Below, piece by piece: positions 8,459 to 16,397 of a stretch of 44,320 bases of DNA; positions within the stretch are counted from its first letter, which is position 1, and every line of letters starts with the position of its first letter. The notes under the pieces are model-generated. The model was not told where the DNA came from and did not search any database. It was given only the letters and a program-made list of their open reading frames with translations. Both the position numbers and the translations under genes were made by a program. This stretch comes from Planctomycetota bacterium (GTDB lineage: Bacteria > Planctomycetota > GCA-002687715 > DRQF01): assembly GCA_011369445.1 (NCBI GenBank), contig DRQF01000002.1:1-44320 (forward strand), read 5' to 3'.

Positions 8459-8668
8459 AACTCGTGGCCGGGGAACCATGCAAGACTGAGGCCCCCGGAA
8501 CGACGCGTCGGACAACTCGAACGCAGTTTGCCAGAATCGGTTGACAACCCTTGATCGAACCCCCTCGGGGAGATTCGCCCCCCCATGGCGCGGTCCTTTG
8601 GGCCGCGGACATGAGGAGCGAGGTCTCTCGCCGTGTTCTTAATTTTTTCCTCTGGAGGAATCTTCAAC

Positions 8669-11011
8669 ATGAAGCTTGGATTCAAGTTTACACTCACAGC
8701 GGCCGTCGTCGCCGTCGCGCTCAGCGGAACGCTTTCCGCTCAGTTCGACACGGACGGCCCGAACGCCGCGCTCACCATCAACGGCAACTCGCCGGACGTG
8801 GCGGACCCGGCCGGACACAACGTCAACGTCGCCCTCCCCGGCAATCTCGTTCTCGAGATCACCTCGGGCGCTAATCCGCAGGTCGGCGTCATTCTCATGA
8901 CCAGCTTGGTCGATCCCACCGGCGCCGTCGTGGCCACCCCCTGGGGCGGCAGCGTCGACATCGGCAGCTCGACGCCTCCCCCCATCAGCAACGTGACGCT
9001 GGTGGGCGACGGCGTCGGCCTGACCGTCAACCCGGTCACCGACCCCTTCTTCGCCACGGACAACGGGAACGCCGTGCTCGGCACGCCTCCCACGTTCCTG
9101 CTCGCGTACTCCGCGGGGACGGCTTTCAATGGCGTCCACATCGCCTTCCAGGGCATCATCCAAGAGCCCACCGTGCCTCCCTTCTTCTTCGACAACACCC
9201 AGGCGGGTGACGCCAACTTCCAGGTCGGCCAACAGTTCATCGCCCTCACCGGCGATGATGGCAGCGTCAACATTCCGCTGGTCGCGGGCCATGTCTTCAA
9301 CTTCCACGGCGTCGCGTACCCCGACATCTGGGTGAACGGCAACGGCTTCATCAACTTCGCCGCCCAGACCACCCTTGGCGGCGGCGGTTTCAACAACGAC
9401 GACGTGGCCGCGGTGAACGCCGAGCCGGCCATCTTCCTCGGTCTGTGCGACTGGTCGCCCGACGGGAATAACATCACCGACGGCGTGCTCTATGACGAAA
9501 TCGGAACCACGCTCACCATCCGTTACGGCGATCCCGTCACGACGAGCTTGGGGAGCATTCCTCACTTTTTCGACACGGACGCCAACACCTTCGAAGCCAT
9601 CCTCGAGACGGACGACGGCATGGGCGGCAACCCCTTGGAAGGTCAGTTCACCATCAACACGACCATCCTCGATCCCGCGGCGGTGACCGACTTCGGAAAC
9701 GGCCTCGTCGGCCACACCCCCGGCGGTGCCGTCATCGCCGGCGGCGCGTTCGACGTGAACCTCCGCACGGCCGTTCAGACCGGCCTTGCCAACGAAGCCC
9801 AGGTCGAAGAGCATGATTTCGACGGCACCGCGGCGACCCTTCTGGGCTACGACGGCTTGGGCTCGCCCCGCGGATACAACCAGTACACGCTCAACTGGAA
9901 TGGCAACTCCGTGCAGTTCCTGCCCACGACCGCGGTCGTGACGGGCGACTCTGGCTACACCAGCATTCCGCTGGGCCCGACGCCCCCCGACGACGCCCAG
10001 GGCATCAGCGTGGGCTCGCTTTCGTCCGCGGGTGGCGAGACCATCGAGGTCACTGGTTCCTTCTTCGGGTTCGATCCTACTGGCTCCGGCGCCGGCACCG
10101 TCGTGTTCGATCCCGCCGGCCTCCAAGGCGGCCCCTTCCCGGCGTCCATCGTGGGCATCCTGGACGACACGGCCTCACAGCCGCTTTCGATCCCGAATGC
10201 CGGCGCGTTCCCGCAGCACCGTGACATGCAGGCTTTGCAGATCATCACCCCCGTGTTCACGAACACCGGCATGCATGACCTCCAGGTGAACTTCGCCAGC
10301 GGCGCGACGTTCACCATCCAAGTGAGCGTCACCGCGCCGGGCATGATCGTCCAGAGCTTCACCCTTGCGGATGACGGCTTCATGACGGTCCCGACCACGG
10401 TTCCGGTGAGCTACTACGGCACCATGTACAACCAGGTGATCCTGAACTCCAACGGCTTCGTCACCTTCGTCCAGGGTTCCGGCGACTTCAGCGAAACCAT
10501 GGCCGAGTTCTTCGACGGAGTTGCCAACGGCGTGGACAACCCGATGGCGGCCCTCTACTACTCGGACCTCAACCCCGGTGGCACCGGCAGCGGCGCCACC
10601 TACGACGTGGTCGAGGACACGGTCAACATGACGGTGCAGTGCCAGTTCAACAACCAGATCCACTGGAGTTCGAACGAGACTGCCGGTAGCTTCAACGTGA
10701 CCTTCGACCTCCTCGGAACCGTCGCGGGTGCTGCAGGCTCGGTCATCTTCGACCATTCCGGTTTCCTCCCCGCCACCCTCGCCACCGACGACGGCATCAC
10801 CGGCGTCTCCGACGGTGACGCGAGCCTCACGGCCGCGGGCACGGACACCGACCTCACCGCAACCGGCGGTCTGGGCGGCGCTCAGGGCGCCTACGTCTCG
10901 CCTGGCAACAACGACTCCGTCGGCGAGCTCACACTGGCGAACAGCCCCGTTTCTTGGACGAGCCCGCTGACCTTCCTCGAGTCCGGTTCGGGTCTCTGGG
11001 TGATCCTCTGA
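8669..11011 (+). CDS. Large secreted beta-rich protein with two NIDO-like modules
   Basis: The 780-residue product starts at ATG 8669, with GGAGG at 8654-8658; the frame is open slightly further upstream but without a better signal. A signal peptide of about 24 residues ends in LSA, followed by Gln. Two similar modules, at about 185-345 and 560-720, have the pattern acidic strand - hydrophobic strand - (F/Y)xG - NGNGFINF or NSNGFVTF - Asp-rich loop, resembling the extracellular part of nidogen-type (NIDO) domains. Between them, at about 437-485, ISVGSLSSAGGETIEVTGSF looks like an IPT/TIG fold. It is very poor in Cys and Lys and rich in Gly, Thr, Asn and Asp. It has its own promoter and terminator. 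Two smaller relatives lie at 22967-25802. Function unknown; surface or matrix structure is likely. Confidence 0.85.
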   Translation: MKLGFKFTLTAAVVAVALSGTLSAQFDTDGPNAALTINGNSPDVADPAGHNVNVALPGNLVLEITSGANPQVGVILMTSLVDPTGAVVATPWGGSVDIGSSTPPPISNVTLVGDGVGLTVNPVTDPFFATDNGNAVLGTPPTFLLAYSAGTAFNGVHIAFQGIIQEPTVPPFFFDNTQAGDANFQVGQQFIALTGDDGSVNIPLVAGHVFNFHGVAYPDIWVNGNGFINFAAQTTLGGGGFNNDDVAAVNAEPAIFLGLCDWSPDGNNITDGVLYDEIGTTLTIRYGDPVTTSLGSIPHFFDTDANTFEAILETDDGMGGNPLEGQFTINTTILDPAAVTDFGNGLVGHTPGGAVIAGGAFDVNLRTAVQTGLANEAQVEEHDFDGTAATLLGYDGLGSPRGYNQYTLNWNGNSVQFLPTTAVVTGDSGYTSIPLGPTPPDDAQGISVGSLSSAGGETIEVTGSFFGFDPTGSGAGTVVFDPAGLQGGPFPASIVGILDDTASQPLSIPNAGAFPQHRDMQALQIITPVFTNTGMHDLQVNFASGATFTIQVSVTAPGMIVQSFTLADDGFMTVPTTVPVSYYGTMYNQVILNSNGFVTFVQGSGDFSETMAEFFDGVANGVDNPMAALYYSDLNPGGTGSGATYDVVEDTVNMTVQCQFNNQIHWSSNETAGSFNVTFDLLGTVAGAAGSVIFDHSGFLPATLATDDGITGVSDGDASLTAAGTDTDLTATGGLGGAQGAYVSPGNNDSVGELTLANSPVSWTSPLTFLESGSGLWVIL

Positions 11012-11053
11012 TCGTTCAGGACGCGCACCTCCCTCGGGACGGTGACTGATCCA

Positions 11054-11087
11054 GGGCGTCGCGGCTTTGTCGCGGCGCCCTTTTTTT
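11054..11087 (+). terminator. Rho-independent terminator
   Basis: A 10-bp GC-rich stem (11054-11063 with 11071-11080, one G-T pair) closes a 7-base loop and is followed by seven T (11081-11087). It lies 43 bp after the stop of the secreted protein gene and isolates it from the acyl-CoA dehydrogenase gene. Confidence 0.9.
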
Positions 11088-11187
11088 CGACCGAGCCCCA
11101 CCATCGAGATCCCCTTTCCGCCCCAGTGCCACCTTCTTAGAATCCTCCGCCCCGAGAGTCGCAAAACCTTCGATCTCGACGGGGTCT

Positions 11188-11201
11188 CGACCGAACGGTC
11201 G
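11188..11201. promoter_or_regulatory. Palindrome upstream of acyl-CoA dehydrogenase, possible operator
   Basis: CGACCGAACGGTCG has perfect 6-bp arms about a two-base centre, 76 bp before the acyl-CoA dehydrogenase start. Beta-oxidation genes are often controlled by TetR- or GntR-type repressors that bind such palindromes, so it is a candidate operator. No regulator gene is adjacent, and a chance palindrome cannot be excluded. Confidence 0.25.
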
Positions 11202-11277
11202 TCCGAAAACACCAAGTGGACGAGGACGTCCACGGCCCACGGACAAAACGACGTCCACGCTCCGGAGGAGTGCTTCC

Positions 11278-12495
11278 ATGTCTCGACTCGATACGCCCGA
11301 AAATGCTCGGTGGCGGCAAACGGCCCGCGACATCGCCGAGAAGGTGATCCGTCCACTTTCCAAGAAGTACGATGAACTCCAGGAGTATCCCTGGGAGATC
11401 AAGGACGCCCTTGCCGAAGCGGGGTTGATGGGGGTCTGGATTCCCAAGGAATACGGCGGACAGGCTGGCGAGACACCCGTCTTGGATCTGTGCATCGTGG
11501 TGGAAGAAATCTCGCGCGCAGACCCCGCCATTGGGGTCCTCTACGCCGTCAACGCCCTGGGATCGTTTCCCATCCTCGTGGGAGGCACGGACGAACAGAA
11601 GAAGCGATTCCTTCCCGAGATCGCTGCCGGGCGAAAGCTGGTCGCGTTTTGTCTTTCCGAGAAAACGGCCGGATCGGACGCCCAAGGTCTCAAGGTCCGC
11701 GCCATCAAGGATGGCGAAGAGACGTGGAGCATCCACGGCGAGAAGAAGTGGACCACGAACGGCGGCGCCGCCGATATCTACACCGTGTTCGCCGTGACCG
11801 ATCCGACGAGCCGTTCCCGCCGCATCTCAGCCTTCTTGGTCGAGAAGGACATGGAGGGCTTCTCTATCGGCAAGGTCGAGGACAAGATGGGGATCCGAGC
11901 GGTCCCCGTGGTCGAAACCGTCTTCGACGGCGTCAAGGTCGGCAACGACCGCCTCCTGGGCGGTCGACCCGGCATGGGATTCCGTCATGCCATGATGACC
12001 CTCGACCGCGCCCGCCCGGGCGTTGCGGCTCAGGGCGTCGGATGCGCCCAGGGCGCCCTCGAACTCGCCACGGTGTATGCCATGCGTCGCCAACAGTTCG
12101 GCAAGTCGATCTCCGGCTTCCAAATGGTCCAGGAAATGCTGGCCAACATGTCCACGAAGACAGAAGCGGCCCGCCAACTCGTCTACTACTGTGCTCGCCA
12201 ACTCGACGCGGGACTGGACAACACGACCCTCGTCGCCGCCCAAGCCAAACTCTATGCGACGGACGTTTCCATGGAGGTCACCACGGATGCCGTGCAGATC
12301 TTCGGCGGATACGGTTACATGCGAGACTACCCCATCGAGAAGCTCATGCGAGACGCCAAGATCACGCAGATCTACGAGGGGACGAACCAGATCCAGCGGC
12401 TGGTCGTGGCGCGCGGACTTCTCAAGGAAGCCGAGAACCTGACCCACCTGAACGCATACATCCCCGAAGAGCACCAAGAGGTCTACGAGGAGTAG
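11278..12495 (+). CDS. Acyl-CoA dehydrogenase
   Basis: FAD enzyme that oxidises an acyl-CoA to the 2-enoyl-CoA and passes electrons to ETF. The 405-residue product has the full family layout: N-terminal helical domain, AFCLSEKTAGSDAQ and KKWTTNGG flavin/substrate strands, and the C-terminal helical domain with RRQFGK-like RRQQFGKSI, AAQAKLYATDV, FGGYGYMRDYP and the catalytic base Glu367 in IYEGTNQIQR. The start ATG 11278 follows GGAGG (11264-11268). It stands alone between a terminator and a convergent fabL, 39 bp apart. The Glu position fits short/medium-chain and butyryl-type enzymes; chain length cannot be fixed from sequence alone. Confidence 0.93.
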   Translation: MSRLDTPENARWRQTARDIAEKVIRPLSKKYDELQEYPWEIKDALAEAGLMGVWIPKEYGGQAGETPVLDLCIVVEEISRADPAIGVLYAVNALGSFPILVGGTDEQKKRFLPEIAAGRKLVAFCLSEKTAGSDAQGLKVRAIKDGEETWSIHGEKKWTTNGGAADIYTVFAVTDPTSRSRRISAFLVEKDMEGFSIGKVEDKMGIRAVPVVETVFDGVKVGNDRLLGGRPGMGFRHAMMTLDRARPGVAAQGVGCAQGALELATVYAMRRQQFGKSISGFQMVQEMLANMSTKTEAARQLVYYCARQLDAGLDNTTLVAAQAKLYATDVSMEVTTDAVQIFGGYGYMRDYPIEKLMRDAKITQIYEGTNQIQRLVVARGLLKEAENLTHLNAYIPEEHQEVYEE

Positions 12496-12534
12496 ACCCG
12501 CGCGATCACGTGCCGACGCGTCCTCGATACGGAT

Positions 12535-13323
12535 TCAAGCGAGGACGGAACTGCCGCCGTCGATGATGAGCGTCTGGCCGTGAATCTGCGCGGCGTAACG
12601 GCTACAGAGGAACATGACGGCGTTCGCCACGTCGAGGGGCGTCGTCAAGCGGCCTGAGGGCGTGCGTTCGATTGCCCCCCCCAGCATCTCTTCACGGTTC
12701 GGGAAATGGGTGAGAGCGTCGGTGTCGACGAGCCCCGCGGACACGGCGTTGACGTTGATGCCGTCCGGGGCCAGCTCGACCATGAGGTGGCGGATCATGC
12801 TCTCGAGGGCGCCCTTCGAGGCGCCAACCGCAAAATAGTTGGGCAAGGCTCGCGTGGCGCCCAGCGATGAGACGGCCACGATCTTGCCCCATCCCGCATT
12901 CATCAGTCGAACGGCCCCCTGGGCCAAGGGCAGCAGCGCACCCGCATTGATATCGAGGGTCCAGTGGAGATGCTTCATCGTCATCTCCATGGCGGGCTTC
13001 AAGACGCCGGAAGCCGCGTTGGAGATGAGGATGTCCATCCCCCCCCACGCTTCCTCGATGGCCTCGTACATCGCTTCGACCTTGGATTCGTCCGCGACGT
13101 TGCCCTTCACCAACAGGTGCCCCTCTCCGAAACCTTCGAGTTCGGAAAGGGCCTCGCTGGCACTGCGTTTGTTGCGCAAATAGTTGATGGCGACCCGTGC
13201 GCCCGACTTGGCAAATTCCACCGCGATGGCGCGACCGATCCCCCGCGTTCCCCCCGTCACGAAGACGCGGGCATTGGAGAAGTCGAGACGTTGCAACATC
13301 TTGCCGTCGACCGAAGACTGCAT
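12535..13323 (-). CDS. fabL: Enoyl-[acyl-carrier-protein] reductase III, FabL type
   Basis: Short-chain dehydrogenase that carries out the last reduction of fatty-acid elongation in the cytoplasm. The 262-residue product shows the nucleotide motif TGGTRGIG (23-30) and the Tyr163-X6-Lys170 spacing (YFAVGASK) typical of enoyl-ACP reductases rather than the YX3K of ordinary SDRs. The FabL-specific stretches SNAASGVLKPAME (101-113), LPNYFAVGASKGALE and TDALTHFPNREE are all present. The start ATG 13323 follows GGAGG at good spacing. It is the last of three minus-strand genes after the isochorismatase-like hydrolase and the thioesterase, and faces acyl-CoA dehydrogenase tail to tail. FabL rather than FabI is known chiefly from Bacillus and scattered phyla. 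Confidence 0.88.
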   Translation of the reverse strand: MQSSVDGKMLQRLDFSNARVFVTGGTRGIGRAIAVEFAKSGARVAINYLRNKRSASEALSELEGFGEGHLLVKGNVADESKVEAMYEAIEEAWGGMDILISNAASGVLKPAMEMTMKHLHWTLDINAGALLPLAQGAVRLMNAGWGKIVAVSSLGATRALPNYFAVGASKGALESMIRHLMVELAPDGINVNAVSAGLVDTDALTHFPNREEMLGGAIERTPSGRLTTPLDVANAVMFLCSRYAAQIHGQTLIIDGGSSVLA

Positions 13324-13447
13324 GAGGGACCTCCTCTGGAATGAGTGCCGAGGATTCTACGGGCGGTTCTCGATGATTCAAATCGTCGGCGTTGCAGCAC
13401 ATTACCACCCGAGGGGAATCCCCGTCGAGCCGCCTGGGCCAAGCCGC

Positions 13448-13873
13448 CTACGCGTCCGCCTCGAGATACATCTCGAGCCCCTTCCGCACCCACGCCGGCA
13501 TGGGCAGCGAAGCGAAGGACGACATGCGAACCAAGACGTTGGTCACGAGCGCACTGGCCGCCGGTTCCCCCCCATCGATGCACCCGACGTATCGCACGTC
13601 CATCGACGATCTCCCCATCCGGGCCACCGAAACCGCCATGCGAAGCGTGCTCCCGTACGGGATCGGTCGCATGTAGCGGGTCTCCACGTGAACTGTCGGA
13701 AAGCCCAGGTCGTCAGCCTCGAGAAAGGAGGCGTAGGGGCGGGCGAGGGCCTCCTCCATGAAGAGCTCGAAAGCGAGATGACAGTGGTGAAGGAATCGGG
13801 GGTAGTAGAGAATGCGCGCCCAGTCCACCTCGCCGAACCCCACACGCCGCTCACAGTGGAAGACCTCCGACAC
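13448..13873 (-). CDS. Hotdog-fold acyl-CoA thioesterase (4HBT/YbgC-like)
   Basis: The 141-residue product has the 4-hydroxybenzoyl-CoA thioesterase pattern. The helix-start motif FGEVDWARILYYPRFL carries the catalytic Asp17, and the strands VHVETRYMRPIPYGSTLRM and MDVRYVG follow. It starts with GTG 13873, one base after the stop of the upstream hydrolase, so the two are translationally linked. It lies 124 bp before fabL. It probably hydrolyses an acyl- or aromatic-CoA thioester; the true substrate is not evident. The usual DxxGxxYxxxY is altered to DWARILYYPRF, so Gly is missing in the turn. Confidence 0.85.
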   Translation of the reverse strand: MSEVFHCERRVGFGEVDWARILYYPRFLHHCHLAFELFMEEALARPYASFLEADDLGFPTVHVETRYMRPIPYGSTLRMAVSVARMGRSSMDVRYVGCIDGGEPAASALVTNVLVRMSSFASLPMPAWVRKGLEMYLEADA

Positions 13874-13874
13874 G

Positions 13875-14450
13875 TCAGACTCCCTCCTTCACGAGGCGCA
13901 AGAGGTCTTTGAACTCCGGGCATTTTGAATCGCCTGCGAGCCGGAAGAGAACGCCCTCCACGGTCCACGGGACGACACCCGCTCCCGTCATGCGCTGCAG
14001 CCCGATCGCATGGGTGTGGGGCAACCGCGTAGACACGGCATCGGCCACAACGCTGACTTCGTATCCCTGCGCCAACAGATCGATCGCCGTTCCGGCGACG
14101 CATATATGAGTCTCGATTCCAGCCAGAACGACCTGATCTCGCTCCGTCTCCCGCAACGCATCGAGGAACGCAGGCTCACCGCAGCACGAGAAGCTGGTCT
14201 TTGCCACGACGCGGGCCTCTCCCACCGCGGGCTGAAGGGGGGCAATCGTCGGACCGAGGCCTTGGGGGTTCTGTTCCGTGATGACGACGGGGAGGGACAA
14301 GAGGCGAAACCCGCAGAGGAGTGATGTGAGCCGACGTTGAAGGTCCAGGCGTCCTTGCATCAGCGGAAAGAGCTTCTCCTGAACGTCGACCAGAACGAGA
14401 ACCGTGCGGTCACGCTGCAGGGGTCCATGGTTCGAAGTGAAAGACGGCAT
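13875..14450 (-). CDS. Isochorismatase-family cysteine hydrolase
   Basis: Alpha/beta hydrolase of the nicotinamidase/YcaC superfamily, 191 residues. The catalytic triad is visible as Asp22 (VLVLVDVQEKLF), Lys84 (VVAKTSFSC) and Cys117 (GIETHICVAGTA), with the usual cis-peptide neighbourhood before the Cys. The start ATG 14450 has AGAGGA upstream. It is the first gene of a minus-strand trio with a thioesterase and FabL and is divergent from a nuclease gene across 65 bp. The closest style is the YcaC/DUF isochorismatase group of unknown substrate; nicotinamidase is less likely because its metal-binding His residues are not evident. Confidence 0.88.
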   Translation of the reverse strand: MPSFTSNHGPLQRDRTVLVLVDVQEKLFPLMQGRLDLQRRLTSLLCGFRLLSLPVVITEQNPQGLGPTIAPLQPAVGEARVVAKTSFSCCGEPAFLDALRETERDQVVLAGIETHICVAGTAIDLLAQGYEVSVVADAVSTRLPHTHAIGLQRMTGAGVVPWTVEGVLFRLAGDSKCPEFKDLLRLVKEGV

Positions 14451-14515
14451 GTCCGGCGTTCCTCTCTTCAGGGGGAAGGATTATAACGGGAACATCGATC
14501 CTCCGGAGTGACGCC

Positions 14516-15478
14516 ATGGCCCGCATCAAGAACGAACTTTCCTGGTCGCGCACGCGGATCTCGACGTTCGAGACCTGCCCCCGCGCCTACTACTACCAGT
14601 ACTACCTGAAATGGGGAGGTTGGAACTGGGATGCCCCCGACGACTCCCGCCAGGCCTACTTCTTCACGAAAATGACGAATATCCCCATGCTCGTCGGCTT
14701 GGGAGTCCACGAGACGATCCGCGACATGCTGCGAAGTGTTCGGGATACGGGACGGTGTACGATCGAGAACCCGGCCGATCACGTACGCCGAAACATTCTC
14801 TCCAAAGTCTGGCGGGACGCGAAGAAAGAACTGTGGCGGAAATCCGCCAAGAACCATCCCCCTGTTTTCGAACTCTACTACGGGTCCGCGCCGTCTCCCG
14901 AAGAGCTCAAGCGGGCCGGGGCTCATGCCGCCCGCTGCATCGAGAACTTTGCGAAGAGCGAGCTATTCCGAGAACTCCAGAATGAGGAGCACCGCCGTTG
15001 GCTCGCGGTGGACGAGGAGCCCTCCTTCGACGAGTCCTCCAAGCTGAAGTTGGATGACCGAACGATCTGGGCTCTCCCGGACTTCGCACGAGAAAAGGAC
15101 GGTCATTGCGAGATCTGGGACTGGAAAACGGGGCGCCGGAGCCCTCACGACCAGGCGCAGCTGCTCTCATATGCTCTTTATGCGAGGGACCGCTGGGGCT
15201 ACGCGCCGGACCGGATTCGGCTCATGGCGTTTTATCTGGCGGACGACGAGATCGGCGAGTACCCGTGCAATGCGGAGGAGTTGGCTGCAATCGAGACGAA
15301 AATCCGCGACGACTTCTTACGCATGGAAGAACTCCTCGAGGACAAAGAAAACAACATTCCCCTGAAGGACGTCGAAAGGGCCTTCCCGATGATCGAAAAC
15401 GGCCCCGCCTGTGAGAACTGTTTCTACAAGGAACTCTGCGGCCGAGGACGTTATGCCGGACCGCCCGCTTCACCGTAG
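14516..15478 (+). CDS. PD-(D/E)XK nuclease with Cas4/AddB-type Fe-S cluster motif
   Basis: The 320-residue product carries the RecB-family nuclease core: His65 in GLGVHETIRDML, Asp189 (ALPDFA), the Asp202-X-Lys204 of IWDWKTG, and Gln213...Tyr219 (QAQLLSYALY). Four cysteines frame it in the pattern of Cas4 and AddB: Cys21 in the N-terminal FETCPRAYYYQYY and Cys299, Cys302 and Cys308 (CENCFYKELC) near the end, which should bind a 4Fe-4S cluster. No helicase domain and no cas or recombination genes are nearby, so it is a stand-alone enzyme, probably acting on single-stranded DNA ends. GGAG precedes ATG 14516. Its last 28 bp overlap the convergent regulator gene. Confidence 0.85.
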   Translation: MARIKNELSWSRTRISTFETCPRAYYYQYYLKWGGWNWDAPDDSRQAYFFTKMTNIPMLVGLGVHETIRDMLRSVRDTGRCTIENPADHVRRNILSKVWRDAKKELWRKSAKNHPPVFELYYGSAPSPEELKRAGAHAARCIENFAKSELFRELQNEEHRRWLAVDEEPSFDESSKLKLDDRTIWALPDFAREKDGHCEIWDWKTGRRSPHDQAQLLSYALYARDRWGYAPDRIRLMAFYLADDEIGEYPCNAEELAAIETKIRDDFLRMEELLEDKENNIPLKDVERAFPMIENGPACENCFYKELCGRGRYAGPPASP

Positions 15479-16296
15479 CGTTTGAGCCGGTTGTAAAGGG
15501 TCTTCACATCGATACCGAGTATGGCGGCCGCTCGGGTTCGGTTCCAGTCACAGCGCTCAAGAACGGCCAGGATGTGCTTTTTCTGCAGATCAGCCAGGGT
15601 CAGGTTCTCCGTCCCGCTCCCCGGATCCAGGGCGATGAGCCGCCGGACGTCTTGTTTCGAGACGATTCCCCCTTTCGCCTGCTCCCCGAGCCTCTGCAGA
15701 ACCGAGGCGAGCTCATCGAAATCTCCCGGCCAGTGATGCTGCTCGAGAGCACGCATCGCCCCTTGAGTGAGGGAAGGAGCCTGACGCCAGGATGCGAACC
15801 ACTCGCGGACGATTCGGGGCAGATCGGCCTTGAGTTTGGCCAGGGAGGGAAGAACCCAGATGGGAGGATCGTAGGAAGTCTCCGGAGCCCATCGCGTTCC
15901 AAGAATCATCGGTGGCAGATGATCTGCGGCCGCCGTCAGGCGTGTCAACTGCGCCCGGCTGAGAGCCTCGGCTCCTTCGATGTACAGGGTGCCGAAATCT
16001 CCGAGAGGTGAGGGTCGCGGAGATTCGATGAGGGCTTCCCACCCCACGACGCGGGCATCCAGGTGAAGCAGGATTCCGCTACGACAGCGTTCGAGATGGA
16101 TGGCGTGAGCGACGCGCTGGCGCAGCCAGCGAGAGGGGGCGACGAGAAAGAGGAGCGGGTAGGTCGCCGCATCGCGAATCTCGTACGGACCGATGTTGAG
16201 AACTTCGAATGCGGAGACCCCTGAATCGGGCCACTCAGCCCGCGCAAGAAGCGGACGGCCTGTGCAAGGGCCGGCCGGAGACTGCCACGTATCCAT
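15451..16296 (-). CDS. Degenerate NtrC-like regulator with Fis-type HTH
   Basis: The 281-residue product ends in a clear Fis-family helix-turn-helix (ILAVLERCDWNRTRAAAILG, then IDVKTLYNRLKRYGE). Before it are faint landmarks of a sigma-54 activator AAA+ domain: GDFGTLYIEGAEAL in place of the Walker B GTLFLDEI, LPSLAKLKADLPRIVREW for the LRxRxxDI helix, and HHWPGDFDELASVLQRL for WPGNxREL. No Walker A and no GAFTGA are visible, and Walker B has lost its Asp-Glu pair. It therefore probably cannot hydrolyse ATP or remodel sigma-54, and may act as a plain DNA-binding factor. GGAGGAA precedes ATG 16296. The gene follows the OmpR-type regulator by about 100 bp. Confidence 0.75.
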   Translation of the reverse strand: MDTWQSPAGPCTGRPLLARAEWPDSGVSAFEVLNIGPYEIRDAATYPLLFLVAPSRWLRQRVAHAIHLERCRSGILLHLDARVVGWEALIESPRPSPLGDFGTLYIEGAEALSRAQLTRLTAAADHLPPMILGTRWAPETSYDPPIWVLPSLAKLKADLPRIVREWFASWRQAPSLTQGAMRALEQHHWPGDFDELASVLQRLGEQAKGGIVSKQDVRRLIALDPGSGTENLTLADLQKKHILAVLERCDWNRTRAAAILGIDVKTLYNRLKRYGEAGGPA

Positions 16297-16397
16297 GAAA
16301 CGTTCCTCCGTGATGGAGACGACGCTTCGCGCGTCGCCCCCATTCCAGAGTCCGAACGTTGTTCATGGTCCGGTTATTCCCGGTTCCAAGACGGATT

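Noticed and set aside
5042-10126. Long minus-strand frames opposite E2, E3 and the secreted protein (about 5042-6235, 6232-7779, 8639-10126)
   Set aside because: Their His/Asp/Arg/Gly-rich products have no domains and mirror third-position GC bias of the sense genes.
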